Positions 63,628 through 64,000 of a DNA stretch of 64,000 nucleotides are shown piece by piece. Positions within the stretch are counted from its first letter, which is position 1. The number at the start of each line of letters is the position of its first letter. The notes beneath the pieces were generated by a model. The model did not search any database and was not told the origin of the DNA. It saw nothing but the letters and a program-made list of their open reading frames with translations. This stretch comes from Sediminihabitans luteus (GTDB lineage Bacteria; Actinomycetota; Actinomycetes; Actinomycetales; Cellulomonadaceae). The stretch covers positions 1 to 64,000 of the forward strand of contig NZ_PGFE01000003.1 of the NCBI RefSeq assembly GCF_002797595.1, in the 5' to 3' direction. The position numbers and the translations under genes are program-made.

Positions 63628-64000
63628 TCACGGCAACTGGGAGAGCGCGAGAAGTCCGGCCCCGCGCGCCGCGAGGCCTCCCGCCTCGTGCGGGACGAAG
63701 GCAGATTCACCCGCTCGCAGCACGATCTCCTGGTCGCGGGCGCGCAGGACGACCGTGCCCTCGACGACCACCGCGATGCGCGGCCCGGCCGGGGCGAGCG
63801 CGACGGACCGCGACTCCCCGGGCCGACCGTACGTGAGCCGGAACTCCCGGATGGGCGCGTGGTGGTCGACCAGCCCCCCGCCGGCGGGCACGCGCCGGGG
63901 GCGGGCGGCGGGGCCCGGGGCGAACGTCGCGCACTCGAGCAGCGCGTCGACGTCGACGCGCTTGGTCGTGAGGCCGGCGCGCAGCACGTTGTCCGAGCTC
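63628..64000 (-). CDS. manA: Mannose-6-phosphate isomerase, C-terminal part (5' end off window)
   Basis: Only the last ~124 codons are present; the gene continues past base 64000. The segment SDNVLRAGLTTKRVDVDALLE at its start is the type I phosphomannose isomerase signature just after the active-site barrel, and the end is the small cupin-like C-terminal domain (GTVVLRARDQEIVLRAGESAFVPHEAGG). The enzyme interconverts fructose-6-P and mannose-6-P, feeding GDP-mannose and PMT/polymer synthesis. The stop is 103 nt before the first gene of the glycopolymer operon, so co-transcription is possible. Confidence 0.9.
   Translation of the reverse strand, partial: SSDNVLRAGLTTKRVDVDALLECATFAPGPAARPRRVPAGGGLVDHHAPIREFRLTYGRPGESRSVALAPAGPRIAVVVEGTVVLRARDQEIVLRAGESAFVPHEAGGLAARGAGLLALSQLP

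Overview
The window is a chromosomal segment from a high-GC Gram-positive bacterium. Codon third positions are almost all G or C, GTG and TTG starts are common, and many genes begin directly after a TANNNT hexamer with no ribosome binding site. The gene content (IdeR-type repressor, PMT mannosyltransferase, GlpR/SepX-like membrane protein, FmdB/Ruc-like protein, NlpC/P60 under a ydaO-type riboswitch) points to Actinomycetota. I infer order Micrococcales, probably a Cellulomonas-like genus, but no rRNA is present to confirm this. I found no transposase, integrase, phage gene or CRISPR array.

The left part (1-23.4 kb) is mostly conserved core. It holds a polar amino-acid ABC importer that runs off the left edge, nicotinamidase, rsmI divergent from pmt, a GH20 hexosaminidase, a large lipoprotein and tRNA-Ala(CGC). 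Next come glpR and rimJ facing 5-formyl-THF cyclo-ligase, a CmtR-like metal sensor with a cation transporter, a penicillin-acylase-type hydrolase, an FmdB/Ruc-like zinc ribbon, a SAF-domain protein and mscL. The block resembles the Mycobacterium tuberculosis mscL-Rv0991c-Rv0992c-galU-moeA1-rimJ-Rv0996-pmt-rsmI neighbourhood, but galU and the gephyrin-like gene are missing from their usual place. It closes with a 1453-residue helicase-like protein whose ATPase and nuclease motifs all look dead, coupled to a 77-residue protein ending in PPHW, and then tRNA-Arg(CCT).

The middle part (23.4-40.7 kb) is housekeeping and transport. It contains an acyltransferase-3, thyA-dfrA, an OsmC protein, an EcsC-like/SRPBCC pair, a PadR regulator, an arginine-degradation pair (DDAH-type hydrolase and ornithine aminotransferase), an AspT-type aminotransferase, a DrrAB-type exporter and a tandem universal stress protein. 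These are followed by an NlpC/P60 hydrolase behind a predicted c-di-AMP riboswitch, IdeR, serC and a MarR/MFS pair.

The right part (40.9-63.5 kb) is a surface-glycopolymer locus and the most notable content. It has an LCP ligase, several glycosyltransferases, a Wzm/Wzt-like (TagGH-like) ABC exporter, and WecB and WecC for UDP-ManNAc and UDP-ManNAcA. In its middle sits a complete sulfate-activation set: CysD, CysN, APS kinase and the PAP phosphatase CysQ. Two different sulfotransferases lie in the nine-gene, translationally coupled minus-strand operon. No sulfate-reduction genes accompany them. The simplest reading is that the cell makes PAPS here to sulfate an exported ManNAcA-containing polymer, which LCP then anchors to peptidoglycan. 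The window ends inside manA.
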